Part shown: piece by piece, positions 43,169 to 51,465 of the stretch
Numbering within the stretch: the stretch's first letter is position 1
Layout of the letters: every line of letters starts with the position of its first letter
From: CAZPNX01 sp964588285
GTDB lineage: Bacteria > Edwardsbacteria > AC1 > EtOH8
Direction: 5' to 3'
NCBI GenBank assembly: GCA_964588285.1
Contig: CAZPNX010000015.1
Coordinates: forward strand, 1 to 60,447
Length of the DNA: 60,447 nucleotides
The notes under the pieces: generated by a model
What the model was told of the DNA's origin: nothing
The model's input: only the letters and a program-made list of their open reading frames with translations
Databases searched by the model: none
Translations under genes and position numbers: made by a program

Positions 43169-44908
43169 TCAGTCGCCGAAGGTCTGCTTCAGCCCGGCCA
43201 AAAACTCGTCGTAGTGAGCCTTGAACCTGTCCTGGGGAACCTCCTTGAACCTGGCGGTCTGCTCCATCTGGGACAGGTTGAGGATGTCGTTGATGTGCAT
43301 CCTGCCCTGGGCGATGGCCTCCTGACAACGGTCGTACAGCGCCAGGATGCCGCAGAGCATCAGATAGCCCTTCTCCAGGCTGCAATGGCCGTCCACCTCG
43401 GAGAAGGCGTGCTGCTGCAGGTAGTCCTCGCGCAGCATCTTGCCCACTTCGATGACCATCCGCTCGTTGTCCTGCAGGGCGTCCGGCCCCACCAGCTGGA
43501 CCACCTCCTGAAGTTCGGCCTCCTTTTGCAGCAGCTCCTGGGCCCGCTGGCGGACCGAGGCGTAGTCCTGGGCGACATTGTCGGACAGCCACCCGGCCAG
43601 CATGTTGGCATAAAGGCTATAGGACCGGTTCCAGTTGATGGCCGGAAAATGACGCCGCTGGGCCAGCCCCTGGTCCAGGGCCCAGAAGGTGCCGACGATG
43701 CGCAGGGTGCTCTGGGTGACCGGCTCCGAGAAGTCGCCTCCCGGCGGCGAAACCGCGCCGACAATGGTCACCGAGCCCAAACGCTCTCCCGATCCGGCGC
43801 AGACCACCCGTCCGGCACGCTCGTAGAAAGCCGCCAGTTTGGACGATAGGTAGGTGGGATAGCCCTCCTCGCCCGGCATCTCCTCCAGGCGCGAGGAGAT
43901 CTCACGCAGGGCCTCGGCCCAGCGGCTGGTGGAATCGGCCATCATGGCCACGGAAAAACCCATGTCCCGGAAATACTCGGCCAGGGTGATGCCGGTGTAG
44001 ATGGAGGCCTCGCGGGCGGCCACCGGCATGTTGGAGGTGTTGGCGATGAGCACCGTCCGCTCCATCAGCGGCCTCTTGGTGCGGGGATCCTCCAACTCGG
44101 GAAACTCGGTCAGCACCTCGGTCATCTCGTTGCCCCGCTCACCGCAGCCCACGTAGACGATCACCTGGGCGTTGGCGTGCTTGGCCAGCGTCTGCTGAAC
44201 CACGGTTTTGCCCGAGCCGAAGGGCCCGGGGATGGCGGCAGTGCCGCCCATGGCCACCGGGAACAGGGTGTCCAAGATGCGCTGGCCGGTAATGAACATC
44301 TCGTTGGGGTCCATCTTGCGGCGGAAGGGACGGGGCTCCCGCACCGGCCAGGAGTGCATCATCTGCAGTTTTGTCCCGTCCTCCAGCTCGGCCACCGTCT
44401 CGTCCACGGTGTACTCCCCCTCCTTGGCCACCTTCTTGATCTTTCCGGAGACCTTGGGCGGCACCAGAATCTTATGAATGAACCAGGCGTTTTCCTGGAC
44501 CTCGCCCAAAACGTCGCCGCCTGAGACCTGATCGCCGGGCTTGCCCTTGGGAACGAAGCGCCACTTTTTCTCGCGGCTCAGGCTGGGCACCTCCACCCCG
44601 CGGGCGATGAAGTCGCCCTTTTCCTTTTTAATGACGTCCAGCGGCCTCTGGATGCCGTCGTAGATCGATTCCAGCAGCCCCGGCCCCAGCTCGACTTTGA
44701 GCGGCTCCCCGGTGGTCAGAACCGGCTCGCCCACGAAAAGGCCGGAGGTGTCCTCGTAGACCTGTATGAAGGCGGTGTCGCCGTCCAGGCGGATGATCTC
44801 GCCCACCAGGCCCAGCTTCCCCACCTTGACGATGTCGTACATCCGGGCCCCCATCATCCCCTTGGCGATGACGGCCGGGCCGGAGATCTTCTGGATCAGT
44901 CCCTGCAT
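43169..44908 (-). CDS. atpA: V-type ATPase subunit A (catalytic)
   Basis: 579 residues, full length. It hydrolyses or makes ATP in the A3B3 head. Walker A GPFGSGKT is at 228-235 and the inserted non-homologous region typical of V/A-type A subunits lies at about 110-190. GERGNEM and SRWAEALREIS are characteristic. GGAG lies upstream of the ATG. The direction of work in the cell (synthesis or pumping) and the ion cannot be read from this subunit. Confidence 0.97.
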   Translation of the reverse strand: MQGLIQKISGPAVIAKGMMGARMYDIVKVGKLGLVGEIIRLDGDTAFIQVYEDTSGLFVGEPVLTTGEPLKVELGPGLLESIYDGIQRPLDVIKKEKGDFIARGVEVPSLSREKKWRFVPKGKPGDQVSGGDVLGEVQENAWFIHKILVPPKVSGKIKKVAKEGEYTVDETVAELEDGTKLQMMHSWPVREPRPFRRKMDPNEMFITGQRILDTLFPVAMGGTAAIPGPFGSGKTVVQQTLAKHANAQVIVYVGCGERGNEMTEVLTEFPELEDPRTKRPLMERTVLIANTSNMPVAAREASIYTGITLAEYFRDMGFSVAMMADSTSRWAEALREISSRLEEMPGEEGYPTYLSSKLAAFYERAGRVVCAGSGERLGSVTIVGAVSPPGGDFSEPVTQSTLRIVGTFWALDQGLAQRRHFPAINWNRSYSLYANMLAGWLSDNVAQDYASVRQRAQELLQKEAELQEVVQLVGPDALQDNERMVIEVGKMLREDYLQQHAFSEVDGHCSLEKGYLMLCGILALYDRCQEAIAQGRMHINDILNLSQMEQTARFKEVPQDRFKAHYDEFLAGLKQTFGD

Positions 44909-45030
44909 TGGTACTCCGTCTATCTCTGTCTGTGCTATATTTATCTAGTATCGAGCCAGTTGAGGAACTTGACGCCCAGCTCCACCAGACCGTCCTTGGG
45001 CCTAACCGTCAGTCGGCGCCGGGCCCAGGG

Positions 45031-45354
45031 TCACCTGAGTTTTACGTAGAACCCGATGGCCTGTTTTACCAGCCGGTTGAGGTATTCCTCGCCGCTTTCC
45101 ACCTGCCCCTTCTCCGACACCGGGAACGGCAGAACAACCGGCAGGGCCCGCCCCCGCAACAGCCGGTTGACCTCGTCCCCCAGGTCGGCCCCCAGCCGCC
45201 CGTTGACCGCAATCAGCCCGTAGCCCTCGGCCCGGATGAGATCCAGAAGCTTGGACCTGAGCTGCTCCGGCGTCTCGGCCTCGTAGGTCTCGGCCCCGGC
45301 CAGCCGAAAACCGGTGGCGGTGGCGGGATCGGTGATGACTGCTAGTCGTCCCAT
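45031..45354 (-). CDS. atpF: V-type ATPase subunit F
   Basis: 107 residues, the usual size. Subunit F binds the rotor stalk subunit D. The opening AVITDPATATGFRLAGAETY and the end RLVKQAIGFYVKLR are typical. After its TGA the same frame stays open for 29 more codons to a TAA (ending KFLNWLDTR), filling part of the gap before subunit A; no evidence of readthrough is seen. Confidence 0.9.
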   Translation of the reverse strand: MGRLAVITDPATATGFRLAGAETYEAETPEQLRSKLLDLIRAEGYGLIAVNGRLGADLGDEVNRLLRGRALPVVLPFPVSEKGQVESGEEYLNRLVKQAIGFYVKLR

Positions 45355-45379
45355 CTAATAAATAAACTGTCTATTTTCT

Positions 45380-45454
45380 CACGAATCACACTAAACACTC
45401 TAAATAGCTTTGGTGATAAATCTAGCTTTCGTGTTTTTCGCGTGTTTTGTGGGC
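45380..45454. repeat. Dispersed A/T-rich palindromic repeat
   Basis: CACGAATCACACTAAACAC (45380-45398) faces CTTTCGTGTTTTTCGCGTG and TTTTGTGG further right. This TTCGTGTTTTTCGTGTG-type palindrome is a known style of short intergenic repeat. It lies between the F-subunit start and the stop of the next upstream gene, in an A/T-rich island of an otherwise GC-rich operon. Confidence 0.5.
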
Positions 45455-45463
45455 AACTGTATC

Positions 45464-46024
45464 CTATTTCAGCAGGTCCCGGAGCTTGCCGGTCATCTCC
45501 TTGGTGACCGACGGCCCCACGATCATGGCCGAGGCCTTCTCCAGTCCGGCCACCAGCTTTTCCAGGGACTCGCGGCTGGGGTCGGCCTCGTTCACCCCGG
45601 CCTGTTTGATCTGGACCATCAGGGCCATGTCGGCAAAATCCTTGAGGTACTCGGTGGCCACCTTCTTCATCCTGGCCAGTATCTCCTTGCCGCCGGCGAC
45701 CCCGGCCGAGGCCGTGGTCGCGCCCAAAGCTGTGTCCAGCCAGGCCTGAATCTCGTCGAGCCGGCCCTCGTTCCCGGTGATGGCCCCGGCTACCGCCCCC
45801 GGTTTTATCTGGGCGTAGAAGATGTGGGAATCGGTGGCCAGCATCACCCCATCCATGTCCGGCAGGCCCACGATGTCGTGAATCTGCCTGATGAGATCGG
45901 CGCTTTGGACGATGGCGTTTTTATCGCCGCCTTGGTGCTGGCAGGCCCCCGAGGCCTCGACCAGGAAGGCCGTCTTCAGGCCGGTCAGTTTGCGGCCGGC
46001 CAGGCTGCTTTCCAGAGTCCCCAT
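45464..46024 (-). CDS. Uncharacterised 186-residue protein in the V-ATPase operon
   Basis: 186 residues, no signal peptide or membrane segment. The first 100 residues (SADLIRQIHDIVGLPDMDGV then AITGNEGRLDEIQAWLDTAL) have an alpha/beta feel that might be Roadblock-like, and the rest is helical. Start ATG at 46024 with GGAGGAGG, two bases after the stop of the Roadblock-like gene, so the pair is coupled. No family recognised. Its place between the four-gene membrane module and subunit F suggests it works with either. Likely real from length, ribosome site and packing. Confidence 0.7.
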   Translation of the reverse strand: MGTLESSLAGRKLTGLKTAFLVEASGACQHQGGDKNAIVQSADLIRQIHDIVGLPDMDGVMLATDSHIFYAQIKPGAVAGAITGNEGRLDEIQAWLDTALGATTASAGVAGGKEILARMKKVATEYLKDFADMALMVQIKQAGVNEADPSRESLEKLVAGLEKASAMIVGPSVTKEMTGKLRDLLK

Positions 46025-46026
46025 CT

Positions 46027-46329
46027 TCAGGTCCTCCTCCTGACCTCGGCGGAGACGGCCTTCCAGTCCGCCCCCTGGGCCAGCTCGCAGAGAATGTTTT
46101 GTCCCTCACGAAGTACCAACAGCACTTGGCGGTTGCGGCCTCGGATCAACATCTCCCGCACCTGGCCCAATTGGAGGTTGGTGGCGATGACCGAGGCGGC
46201 CGTGGCCCAGAACTGTTCCATCTCCGCGGCCCGGTCCCCCAGCGAGCCGAACTGGCTGCCGGCCACCGGGCTGTTGCCGGCATAGGCGGTGCAGCCCAGC
46301 ACCCCTTTTATCTTAGTCAGATCTTCCAT
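46027..46329 (-). CDS. Roadblock/LC7-like small protein
   Basis: 100 residues. The pattern KIKGVLGCTAYAGNSPVAGS, a long helix (AAEMEQFWATAASVIATNL), then strands around MLIRGRNRQVLLVLREGQNI and a final helix fits the Roadblock/LC7 fold, as in MglB and LAMTOR subunits. The match is by topology and spacing, not a strong motif. It is probably cytoplasmic and dimeric. GGGGGG precedes the ATG. It follows the last membrane gene of the module and is followed by the coupled 186-residue protein. Confidence 0.6.
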   Translation of the reverse strand: MEDLTKIKGVLGCTAYAGNSPVAGSQFGSLGDRAAEMEQFWATAASVIATNLQLGQVREMLIRGRNRQVLLVLREGQNILCELAQGADWKAVSAEVRRRT

Positions 46330-46361
46330 GGTTGGCCCCCCCGACAGTGTTGTGGCGGTTG

Positions 46362-46985
46362 TTACCGGACCAGGTGGAGCCAGTCGGTCACCAGAAAGTG
46401 CAGCCGTCCTATTAAAAGCGAGATACGGGCCATAACCGTATAGCCGAAGGAAGCCCCGAACGAGGCCATGATGAAAACCACCCCGATGCGGGCCCCGGCC
46501 TTGATCAGCCCCTGGTGGGCCACCGAGAAGTAGAAGTAGATCAAGGTGGTGATGACTCCGATCACCAGGATGATGTTGTTGATGGTGTTCAGCGGCAGTA
46601 GGGTGCCTTGAATCTGGGGCAGCAGGATGCCCTGGATTTGCCCGGTGATGCCCAGTCCGGCGGCAATGCCCACCGTCAGCGAGATGGCCCAGCGGGACAG
46701 CCAGGCGACCTTGGGCACCCAGCGGGCCAGCATCAAGAGGCCGAAGCCGGCCGGCACCAGCAGAATCCAGCGGTCCACCTGGCTGGCCACCCCGCGTCCC
46801 AGGACCATGGGCTCCACCAGCATCGGCCAGATGTCGAAGGCCCAGGTGTAGAGCACGGCGAAGGCGGCCGAGACGCCGACGTAGAGATGCTCGGCGAACT
46901 TGTAGGCCGGATTGTCTCGATAGAGGAAAGAGAAGATGGCCAGGGTCAGCCCGGCCGCTATCCAGGTGCCGATGACGTTCATCAT
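46362..46985 (-). CDS. Membrane protein of the V-ATPase-linked module (about six segments)
   Basis: 207 residues, almost entirely hydrophobic with about six predicted membrane spans. A recognisable but unnamed segment is NPAYKFAEHLYVGVSAAFAV. Its ATG overlaps the stop of the upstream gene by four bases (ATGA), fixing the start. There is no transporter signature. Together with the three genes upstream it forms a compact membrane complex candidate. Function unknown. Confidence 0.78.
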   Translation of the reverse strand: MMNVIGTWIAAGLTLAIFSFLYRDNPAYKFAEHLYVGVSAAFAVLYTWAFDIWPMLVEPMVLGRGVASQVDRWILLVPAGFGLLMLARWVPKVAWLSRWAISLTVGIAAGLGITGQIQGILLPQIQGTLLPLNTINNIILVIGVITTLIYFYFSVAHQGLIKAGARIGVVFIMASFGASFGYTVMARISLLIGRLHFLVTDWLHLVR

Positions 46986-47833
46986 GGCTGTTTCCTCCCC
47001 TTCATCACAAAGTAGGCCACATTGCCCAGGAGTATGAAGATCAACAGCAGCACATGGGCGGTGCTTTGGGCCACCATTCCCGCCACCCCAGTGCCGGCCT
47101 TTTTAACCAGGGTCTCATACTCGGCCGCGCCCTGCAGCCCGCCCACCAGGCCCCGGATCTGCCTGGCCTGCAGGTAGTGAAACATGTCGGGGGCGATGAC
47201 CCCGGTGCTGCCGATGACTATCTTCAGACCGTATCGGGCCCCGGCGTACTGGATCCATTCGTCTCCGGCCTGGCCGGCCTCCAGGCCCACCAGCAGGTCG
47301 ATATTGTTGTAATTGTGGACGCCCTTCATCAGCGGCAGCGAGTCCAACGGCGTCCCCCGGTAATCGGCGGCAAAGAAGTCGCGGAACTCGCGCCCCAACC
47401 CCACCATCAGCGCCCGGTAGCCGGGGCGATATCCCAGGTTGACGTAGTCCCGGCCATAGATGACGCTGTCGGCCGCAGATGCGGCCCGGGCATTGATCTC
47501 GTCTGATACGGCGTTAAGCCCGATCTCGCCAAAGGGCAGGCCCAGGGCCCACTGACCCAAAAGCACCACTTTGTGCTTCCGGGCAAAACATTGCCGCAGC
47601 ACCGAAAGCAGCATGGGCTGCAGTTCCGGCTCCGAAGAGGCGTCGTAGTCGATGGAGACCATGATGGTGGAGCCCTCGGGCAGCTTCTCGATGGTCTCGT
47701 AGGCGGCCCGCACCGGCTCCGACACCCGGATGGGGAGCACCAGCTTGAAGATGATGGGAATGATGACCACCAGCCCCAGCGACAGGTAGATGAAGCGGCG
47801 GTCTAAGCTGACCAGCTTTTCAAAGAAATTCAT
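46982..47833 (-). CDS. Membrane protein with large soluble domain, V-ATPase-linked module
   Basis: 283 residues. One membrane segment near the N-terminus (FIYLSLGLVVIIPIIFKLVL) and one at the end (VLLLIFILLGNVAYFVM) flank about 220 residues of alpha/beta sequence, including STIMVSIDYDASSEPELQPM and DLLVGLEAGQAGDEW. A Rossmann-like or periplasmic-binding-like fold is possible but unproved. GGAGG lies upstream of the ATG. Gene order and tight spacing tie it to its neighbours. No family name assigned. Confidence 0.78.
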   Translation of the reverse strand: MNFFEKLVSLDRRFIYLSLGLVVIIPIIFKLVLPIRVSEPVRAAYETIEKLPEGSTIMVSIDYDASSEPELQPMLLSVLRQCFARKHKVVLLGQWALGLPFGEIGLNAVSDEINARAASAADSVIYGRDYVNLGYRPGYRALMVGLGREFRDFFAADYRGTPLDSLPLMKGVHNYNNIDLLVGLEAGQAGDEWIQYAGARYGLKIVIGSTGVIAPDMFHYLQARQIRGLVGGLQGAAEYETLVKKAGTGVAGMVAQSTAHVLLLIFILLGNVAYFVMKGRKQP

Positions 47834-47848
47834 CTTTCAACCTCCGCT

Positions 47849-48481
47849 TTAGGACAGGTAGGTCCGTTCCAGCCCCAGGATCACCCGCAGCGACATGGCG
47901 ATGGTGCCCAGGGCGATGCCTATGAATATGCCCCGCTTGGCCGCCATCTGGGGGATCTCCATGATCCAGTCCTGGATGGCCGGCAGCTTGTCCCAGAGCT
48001 CGGCCCCCACCGGCACCCGGCCCAGCATGACGATGGCCGCGGTTATCAGCAGCAAGGTGGCCTCCAGCGTTCTGGCCCGGAAGGCCCGATAGGCGGCCGA
48101 GGCGATGAAGAAGGCCAACAGGGCGAACATGGTGGCCTGGAGGGGGACGATCATGTAGGTGTAAACGTACATGAACGGACCGTTGAGGGCGATCAGCGAA
48201 CGGTCGCGCAACAGGCTGACGGCCCCGGCCGCCAGGCAGACCACAAAACCGGCCATCAGCACCGCGGCGTATCCCCAGCCGGCCTGGCGCCGGGCGATCT
48301 TTTTAAGATTGCTCCGCAGCAGGCTGTCCACCCCCAGAAGCAGGGTGAAGCCCAGCACGATGGAGTACCAAATTAAAAGCCGCTGCTGCATGCCGCCGAA
48401 CGGTTGGTGGGGGATGAAGAAGGTGACCACGATGATCACCCCGGTCAGGAAGGTTATCAGCAGGGGTATCTCTTTTTTCAT
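47849..48481 (-). CDS. Membrane protein of the V-ATPase-linked module (about six segments)
   Basis: 210 residues from the ATG at 48481 (GAGGGCGAG upstream); a longer frame to 48613 overlaps the preceding gene and is rejected. About six hydrophobic segments, with short basic loops (RSNLKKIARR) marking the cytoplasmic side. The topology resembles the 207-residue protein downstream, but no clear homology is visible by eye. Function unknown. Confidence 0.78.
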   Translation of the reverse strand: MKKEIPLLITFLTGVIIVVTFFIPHQPFGGMQQRLLIWYSIVLGFTLLLGVDSLLRSNLKKIARRQAGWGYAAVLMAGFVVCLAAGAVSLLRDRSLIALNGPFMYVYTYMIVPLQATMFALLAFFIASAAYRAFRARTLEATLLLITAAIVMLGRVPVGAELWDKLPAIQDWIMEIPQMAAKRGIFIGIALGTIAMSLRVILGLERTYLS

Positions 48482-48494
48482 CTCGCCCTCGCAG

Positions 48495-49703
48495 TTAGAC
48501 GGTTGTGAACCAGTTCTGCACGGCCTGGAACATCTTCCACAGCCCCGGGCTGCCGGCGTTGTTGAGGATGAACGCCATGGTGCCGGCCAAGGCCATGGCG
48601 GCGAAGCCCACAATCAGAACGGCTTTGAACAGATCCTCGCCTTTGAGGCTTCCCAAAAGCTGGGGGTCGCGCTTGATGTAGCAGGAGGCGGCCAGCATCT
48701 CCTCTCCTATCAGGGTATAGTCGCAGGAGGCTATGAAGAAAGGCAGCTGGGTGATGGCCGTGGTGCCGGCGATCTGGATGGCCCCGACCGAGTGCCCGGT
48801 CTCCGACATGATCAGGGCCTCGGCATAGAAATAGCCTAGAAAGAATATGGCTCCGGGCTTCTGTCTGACGATCATGCCGTCCACCCCGGCGGCGTAGCCG
48901 AACTGGTCGGTGGTCAAAAAGGAGATGTTGCCCTCCTTGTAGAGGTCGGGGCGGCCCGGCTCGGCGTAGGCCTGCTGCACCGTCTCCTGGGCGGCGGCCA
49001 TGACGATGGGATCCCAGTTAGGAACCAAAAGCTCGGTGCCGTGCTCGGCGCAGCGTACCGCCACCTGGCGCAGAATGGCCAAGGAGGCCACGGTGACGAT
49101 GTCACGAATCTCGCCTAGGCCGAAGGAATAGAGGATGGGCTTGCCCATCTCGGTGGCCCGGCCCACCGCGTCGTCGATGGCGTCCAGGCCCTGGATCTTG
49201 CGGATGTACAGCTGCTCCCCCTTCTTGGCCCGTTCGATGTACCAGATAATCAGAAAGCAGAGAAGCACCGTCAGTATCAGCACGTTCACCCGGCTGGTGT
49301 TGAACCACTGGGCCTGGGGCACCACCGGACCGGCCGTCGCCGAGACCGCCTCCCGGCCGTCGGCAGCCACGGCCGCCACCCGGTAGAAATAGGTCTGGCC
49401 GGCCTTGACCCCGGTGTCCTGGAATTCGGTCTTGCCTCCGATGATAAAGCCGGCCTCGACCCAGGGGCCTGATATATCCTGGGTCCGCTCGATGCGGTAT
49501 CCCTTGAAGACGGTGGCGTCCCCCACATCCTGGGGCGAGCGTTCCCAGGCAAGGCTTACAGCCTGGCCCTCGTCGTTGGGCGTATCCGCCGCCGAAAGGT
49601 TGCCCGGAGGCTCCAGGTCTCCGGGTGCAACCGGCGACGGTCCCTGGGCCCCGGCCGCCTGCCACCAGGCAAAAAGAAGCAAAATCGCCATCAGCCGCTT
49701 CAT
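48495..49703 (-). CDS. FN3-domain membrane protein (DUF6754-like)
   Basis: 402 residues. Signal peptide (LMAILLLFAWWQAAGA), then a fibronectin type III domain at about 35-130 (SLAWERSPQDV ... YFYRVAAVAADGRE), a membrane segment at about 138-158 (VNVLILTVLLCFLIIWYI), a conserved soluble part (IRKIQGLDAIDDAVGRATEM, then QVAVRCAEHGTELLVPNWDP) and a C-terminal membrane segment. The post-FN3 region resembles what databases call DUF6754, from memory. AAGGAG precedes the ATG. It heads the four-gene membrane module between V-ATPase C and F. Confidence 0.78.
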   Translation of the reverse strand: MKRLMAILLLFAWWQAAGAQGPSPVAPGDLEPPGNLSAADTPNDEGQAVSLAWERSPQDVGDATVFKGYRIERTQDISGPWVEAGFIIGGKTEFQDTGVKAGQTYFYRVAAVAADGREAVSATAGPVVPQAQWFNTSRVNVLILTVLLCFLIIWYIERAKKGEQLYIRKIQGLDAIDDAVGRATEMGKPILYSFGLGEIRDIVTVASLAILRQVAVRCAEHGTELLVPNWDPIVMAAAQETVQQAYAEPGRPDLYKEGNISFLTTDQFGYAAGVDGMIVRQKPGAIFFLGYFYAEALIMSETGHSVGAIQIAGTTAITQLPFFIASCDYTLIGEEMLAASCYIKRDPQLLGSLKGEDLFKAVLIVGFAAMALAGTMAFILNNAGSPGLWKMFQAVQNWFTTV

Positions 49704-49804
49704 ACCGAATGCTCCTTGTGCTGATTTTTAAGTGCCCGTATAATATCGGATCCGCCGGTTATCTCCCGGTGGGAATCACCGAAATGAACCTCGAGGCTGA
49801 CCAC
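49700..49804 (-). CDS. Possible 34-residue small protein after V-ATPase C
   Basis: A GTG at 49804, three bases after the subunit C stop, opens 34 codons ending in a TGA that overlaps the next gene's ATG (ATGA). The peptide (VVSLEVHFGDSHREITGG, then SDIIRALKNQHKEHSV) looks protein-like, with a strand then a helix. It is in the same frame as subunit C, so it could also be read as a short extension after the TGA. There is no clear ribosome site. Confidence 0.33.
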   Translation of the reverse strand: MVSLEVHFGDSHREITGGSDIIRALKNQHKEHSV

Positions 49805-49807
49805 GGT

Positions 49808-50845
49808 TCAGGCGAAGATCAACAGCTCCGGCCTCAGTTTCTCGGGCGGCGGGCCGAAGACCTTGGACCTGGCCAGAAGCCTCAAATTGGCCACTTCGTG
49901 GAATTTGCGCCAGAGAAAGCCGACGGCCAGATCGGCTGCCAGCGGGTCACCGCGGTAGAGCCGGTCCAGCTGTCTTGAGACCTCCCGCTCAATCTGCCCC
50001 TCAGACTCCGGCAGGGAGTCTCCAGACGCCAGCAGCGCCCCGTAAGGAGTACGGCGCAGGCCAGCCAGAACCCTCTTCCTGAGCCTGGGATCGAACAAGG
50101 AGGCATAGGTCTTGCGGTCGAATTGACGCCCCCCTTCGATGAAAAGGGATTCGGCTTCGCCAGGCTTCAGGCCGGGCTTGGACAGCAATCGAGAGGCCGC
50201 CCTGGCATTGTGCCGGTCGATCTCCTGGCGCACCAAGGAACGCAGCAGGGCGCGGCTGTGACCCAGGCCGCGCAGGTCCTGCAGCGCTTTTCGGTAATAA
50301 TGTCTCAGCAGCCCCAGTTCTAGGGTTGGCAGATCATGGTCCTTTTGGTATTGGAGGGCGCCGGCCGTCATGGGATCGGCGAAATCGTCCTTCCAGGTGG
50401 CCAGGGTGTCGGCCAGCTGCTTGATGCCTGGCTGGCGGGACAGTTCGGCCAGCCTGGGGGCGTCGAACCGGCCCACCGGCCACAGCCAGCGCCCGATCTC
50501 AGCTTGGCTCCAACCATGGTGTATGCCACGCACCACGGCCAATAGGTTCTGCAGATCCCAGCGCCGCATCACCACCTCCATCAGCCTCTTGGTCCTGCCC
50601 TCGGCCATGGACAGCATCTTTGCAGCCACTGAGGCAAAGTTTGACTCCAGCGCCTCCTCCACCGCCTCCAGCCCCTGGCGGCGGGTCTTGGCCAGCTGCC
50701 ACTCCCTGGCGTACTGGCTGGTTTCCAGCCACCTGGCCATGGCCTCGAGATCGGGAAGCGCCAAGAGCTCCTCGTAGTCTTTGTTGGCCAACAGACGGCT
50801 GTGCTGTCCCCTGAGCCTGGCATTTAGATAGCCGAAGTTAGACAC
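49808..50845 (-). CDS. atpC: V-type ATPase subunit C (d-type, rotor cap)
   Basis: 345 residues from a GTG start, right size for the subunit that links the central stalk to the membrane ring. FGYLNARLRGQHSRLL at the N-terminus is typical. The start is three bases after the subunit E stop, with GGGGAT before it. All other residues are helical, as expected. Confidence 0.92.
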   Translation of the reverse strand: MSNFGYLNARLRGQHSRLLANKDYEELLALPDLEAMARWLETSQYAREWQLAKTRRQGLEAVEEALESNFASVAAKMLSMAEGRTKRLMEVVMRRWDLQNLLAVVRGIHHGWSQAEIGRWLWPVGRFDAPRLAELSRQPGIKQLADTLATWKDDFADPMTAGALQYQKDHDLPTLELGLLRHYYRKALQDLRGLGHSRALLRSLVRQEIDRHNARAASRLLSKPGLKPGEAESLFIEGGRQFDRKTYASLFDPRLRKRVLAGLRRTPYGALLASGDSLPESEGQIEREVSRQLDRLYRGDPLAADLAVGFLWRKFHEVANLRLLARSKVFGPPPEKLRPELLIFA

Positions 50846-50848
50846 AGC

Positions 50849-51421
50849 TTATCCCCAAAGAGTCTTGGCGAGGTCGGCGGTCAGAAGCGGCTTGGCCTGC
50901 TTTAGCCGGTCGGATATGCGGTTGAGCACCAAGGATTGTCCGTCCTGGGAGCGGGCCACCACCCCGCCGTCGATTTTCGGATCGGCGGCCACCTCGGCCT
51001 CCAGCTTGAGCTCCTTGAGCAGCTCCCGAGCTACGGCCTCGTCGCGGGGCGAGACCTCCAACCTCAGACGCCCCGACAGGCCTTGGGCGGCCTCGGCCAT
51101 CAGCTCCTTTAGCGCCCGCCGCCGCTTGTCCGAGGGCAGCTTCTCCATCATCCGGCCGGCCTCGGCGAAAAGCGTTTCCAGCGCCCGGCTCTTGGCCTCC
51201 AGCAGCAAGGCCTGGGCCTCGAGGTTGGCGGCGCTTCTGGCCCGGGCCTCGGCCGCCCTTTCCTCTGATTCGGACCTCTGCCTGAAATCCCGGCGCAGTG
51301 CCTCGGCCCGCTCCCCGGCCTGGGCCACCACCGCCTCCGATTGGGCCCGGGCCTCGGCCAGGATCCGCCCGGCCTCTTCCTGGGCCTCCTGCTCCACTAC
51401 CCGCAGCAGCTCGGAATTCAT
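50849..51421 (-). CDS. atpE: V-type ATPase subunit E (peripheral stalk)
   Basis: 190 residues. The N-terminal 100 are a long charged helix rich in Glu, Ala and Arg, pairing with subunit H/G as the stator; the C-terminal globular part contains the typical DPKIDGGVVARSQDG segment. It lies between the K subunit gene, 44 bases upstream, and subunit C. Confidence 0.92.
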   Translation of the reverse strand: MNSELLRVVEQEAQEEAGRILAEARAQSEAVVAQAGERAEALRRDFRQRSESEERAAEARARSAANLEAQALLLEAKSRALETLFAEAGRMMEKLPSDKRRRALKELMAEAAQGLSGRLRLEVSPRDEAVARELLKELKLEAEVAADPKIDGGVVARSQDGQSLVLNRISDRLKQAKPLLTADLAKTLWG

Positions 51422-51465
51422 GTATTATTTTTAAGCAGAATTGTTTTGGAATAATGGTCCAAGGC

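Noticed and set aside
42212..43849. 545-codon plus-strand frame opposite the DHH and subunit A genes
   Set aside because: Antisense shadow; the minus strand encodes conserved enzymes with strong ribosome sites.
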